Assembly (NCBI GenBank): GCA_022616395.1
Contig: JAKEEV010000619.1
Location: 1-25,479, forward strand
Origin: Planctomycetia bacterium
GTDB taxonomy: Bacteria; Planctomycetota; Planctomycetia; Gemmatales; Gemmataceae
Direction: 5' to 3'
Length of the DNA stretch: 25,479 nt
Position 1 is the first letter of the stretch, and each line of letters begins with the position of its first letter. Position numbers and translations under genes: made by a program. Below the pieces are notes generated by a model. It ran no database searches and had not been told where the DNA came from. It saw nothing but the letters and a program-made list of their open reading frames with translations. Shown piece after piece: positions 24,332 to 25,479 of this stretch.

Positions 24332-24514
24332 TTCAGCCCGAAGGGCTGGGACAACGTAGCCCAGGGCAGCGCCCTGGGTGCCAGAGAGAATGACTGGGTA
24401 GCCTGAAAGGCTGCGACAAACAGAGCTGTCCCAGGCTTTCAGCCTGGAAGAGAAAACCGACAACTCATCCAGGGCGTTGCCCTGGGCTATGTTGTCCCAG
24501 CCCTTCGGGCTGAA
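24332..24514. repeat. Palindromic repeat element with 48-bp terminal inverted repeats
   Basis: Bases 24332-24379 and 24467-24514 are inverted copies of a 48-base sequence with three differences. Each arm itself holds small palindromes (CAGCCCGAAGGGCTG and CCCAGGGC-GCCCTGGG). The centre contains further short ones (AGCCTGAAAGGCT and AGGCTTTCAGCCT). The element occupies most of the 312-base gap between the immunity-like and HNH genes and encodes nothing. Similar 'CAGCCCGAAGGGCTGGGACAA' elements are, to my recollection, dispersed in planctomycete and related genomes. It is probably a REP/MITE-type non-autonomous element and may also act as a bidirectional terminator. Confidence 0.88.
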
Positions 24515-24622
24515 GATCGCGGCTGATGACCAACCACCTGCCAACATCGTGGAATCCGAAACAAGACGTTAAACTAACCAACCTCGAGCAAGAATTCTGG
24601 AACTGCCGGTGCGGAAGGTGCG

Positions 24623-25309
24623 ATGATGGCGTTCAACCGAACCGAAGTGGCTGTGTTGCTTGCGGCATGCCATCGGCGATGCTGCATTTGCCATCGGTTC
24701 TGCGGCGTTAAGATCGAAACGGACCACATTCAACCGGCCGCAGATGAGGGCGACGACAATATCGCAAACGCAATTCCGGTCTGCTTCGACTGCCACGCTG
24801 AGATTCACACCTACAACGACAAACATCCTCGCGGACGGAAGTTCACCCCAGAAGAACTGGTTAAGCACAAAGAGCAGTGGCTGAAGATGTGCGCTGAACA
24901 ACCGATAGTTGCGCTCTTGCGTTCGGACGATTCGGATGGCGAGGTCGGGCCACTTCAGGCGCTCGTGGACGAAATCGAATTTAATATCGCGGTTGCGCAG
25001 TCCACGGCGTCAGGTGATGTCGGGTGTCCGTTTCGGGATGATCAATTTTCGAGAGCGATTCGCACGGGTTCACTTGCTCTTCTCGCTCAAGACCTCAAAA
25101 CAGCGCTGATTGACGCCCACGTCGCCGTCGGCAGAGCGAATACCGTGGCAGTCGCCGCTGCAACGAAACGAGCGGGCGGAGTTTCTCGATCAGTGGTGGG
25201 TGTCCGTGGTTCCTCTCCTGCTGAAGCCGCAGACGATTGCGTGTGCTGCCTTGAGCGAGCCCACCAGCTACTGTTGAGGTTCCTGGGGCATGAAAGCACA
25301 AGCGCCTGA
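24623..25309 (+). CDS. HNH endonuclease with zinc-ribbon type Cys pairs
   Basis: A 228-residue protein; GGAAGG lies just upstream and translation may begin at the ATG at 24623 or the adjacent one at 24626. The N-terminal third is an HNH nuclease domain. Zinc ligands are probably C20-x2-C23 and C54-x2-C57. The DHI motif (D34-H35) supplies the general base, N46/N49 lie in GDDNIANAIPVC, and H58/H62 lie in CHAEIH. This is the restriction-type HNH form (McrA/phage-like), not the colicin DNase form. A short basic helix KFTPEELVKHKEQW follows. Residues about 105-228 are predicted helical with no recognised domain. It may cut DNA in defence or in mobile-element biology; the context gives no clear partner apart from the immunity-like gene upstream. 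Confidence 0.88.
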   Translation: MMAFNRTEVAVLLAACHRRCCICHRFCGVKIETDHIQPAADEGDDNIANAIPVCFDCHAEIHTYNDKHPRGRKFTPEELVKHKEQWLKMCAEQPIVALLRSDDSDGEVGPLQALVDEIEFNIAVAQSTASGDVGCPFRDDQFSRAIRTGSLALLAQDLKTALIDAHVAVGRANTVAVAAATKRAGGVSRSVVGVRGSSPAEAADDCVCCLERAHQLLLRFLGHESTSA

Positions 25310-25341
25310 CCCGGTGATTGCCGACGCCCGCCACTGGTATC

Positions 25342-25479
25342 TCACCCCACCAGTTCCTTGATTGGTTCGCCTTCGCTTCGGCGGAAGGTGCGGCCGATGG
25401 AACTGCGGAATGTCTTCTCCCAGTTGATGCCAAGAGCCTTGAGTACCGTTGCGTGTAAGTTCGCCACCGGCTGCTTGTC
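25342..25479 (-). CDS. C-terminal end of a second DUF1501 protein (partial)
   Basis: The last 45 codons of a minus-strand gene that begins beyond the right edge. The translated end, ANLHATVLKALGINWEKTF followed by IGRTFR and EGEPIKELVG, matches the usual C-terminus of DUF1501 proteins (DLHATxLxxLGI, GRPxxxxDGxPIxxLx). Its stop lies 32 bases from the end of the convergent HNH gene. Too little is present to say more; its sequence differs from the DUF1501 protein at 20498-21904, so it is a paralogue and not a duplicate. Confidence 0.85.
   Translation of the reverse strand, partial: DKQPVANLHATVLKALGINWEKTFRSSIGRTFRRSEGEPIKELVG

Noticed and set aside
24089..24547. 152-codon minus-strand frame across the immunity-like gene and the palindromic element
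   Set aside because: It is largely the translation of an inverted repeat and the antisense of a small gene with a strong ribosome site.

Overview
The window reads as chromosomal DNA of a Gemmata-like planctomycete. The evidence is high GC, DUF1501 proteins (one with a twin-arginine-like leader), a protein of a paralogous family I associate with Gemmataceae (C-terminal IFGNPxRPV / DPAWLT / HVRGCWVVDLxLGK), very long HEAT-repeat proteins and an RRM protein with a glycine-rich tail. The organism call is inference from protein families. No rRNA, tRNA, CRISPR array or transposase gene was seen.

Layout. (1) 1-8932, minus strand: two very large genes joined by a 1-base stop/start overlap (TAATG). 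The upstream gene encodes a 1096-aa alpha-helical repeat protein with a BRCT domain. The downstream gene encodes an acidic linker, a WD40-like propeller and a HEAT-repeat array; at least 1880 aa are present and it runs off the left edge. (2) 8933-9331: non-coding, with nested inverted repeats. (3) 9332-10231, minus: an orphan member of the family often labelled '3-methyladenine DNA glycosylase'. (4) 10330-19777, plus: a seven-gene chemosensory locus. It holds a receiver-PP2C phosphatase, a methyl-accepting protein, CheW, CheR with TPRs, a second CheW with a Cys-rich N-terminus, a CheA-receiver hybrid kinase and CheB. The order from receptor to CheB matches wspA-F of Pseudomonas, but the diguanylate cyclase output (WspR) is replaced by a SpoIIE/RsbU-type phosphatase. 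(5) 19789-21904, minus: a DUF1501 protein followed 4 bases later by the Gemmata-type paralogue. (6) 22052-25309, plus: an MfnD-like ATP-grasp ligase, a long leader and an RRM protein, a colicin/pyocin immunity-like protein, a palindromic repeat element and an HNH endonuclease. (7) 25342-25479, minus: the C-terminal end of a second DUF1501 protein.

How the genes work together. The Wsp-like locus should form one membrane-linked signalling complex. The receptor controls CheA autophosphorylation through two CheW couplers, CheR and CheB adapt the receptor, and phosphotransfer probably drives the receiver-PP2C protein. That would convert a surface or envelope signal into dephosphorylation of an anti-sigma-factor antagonist type target, none of which is encoded here. 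The two HEAT proteins are very likely co-translated and may be scaffolds of a larger complex encoded beyond the left edge. Several long open frames lie antisense to the big genes and are treated as shadows of high-GC coding sequence.
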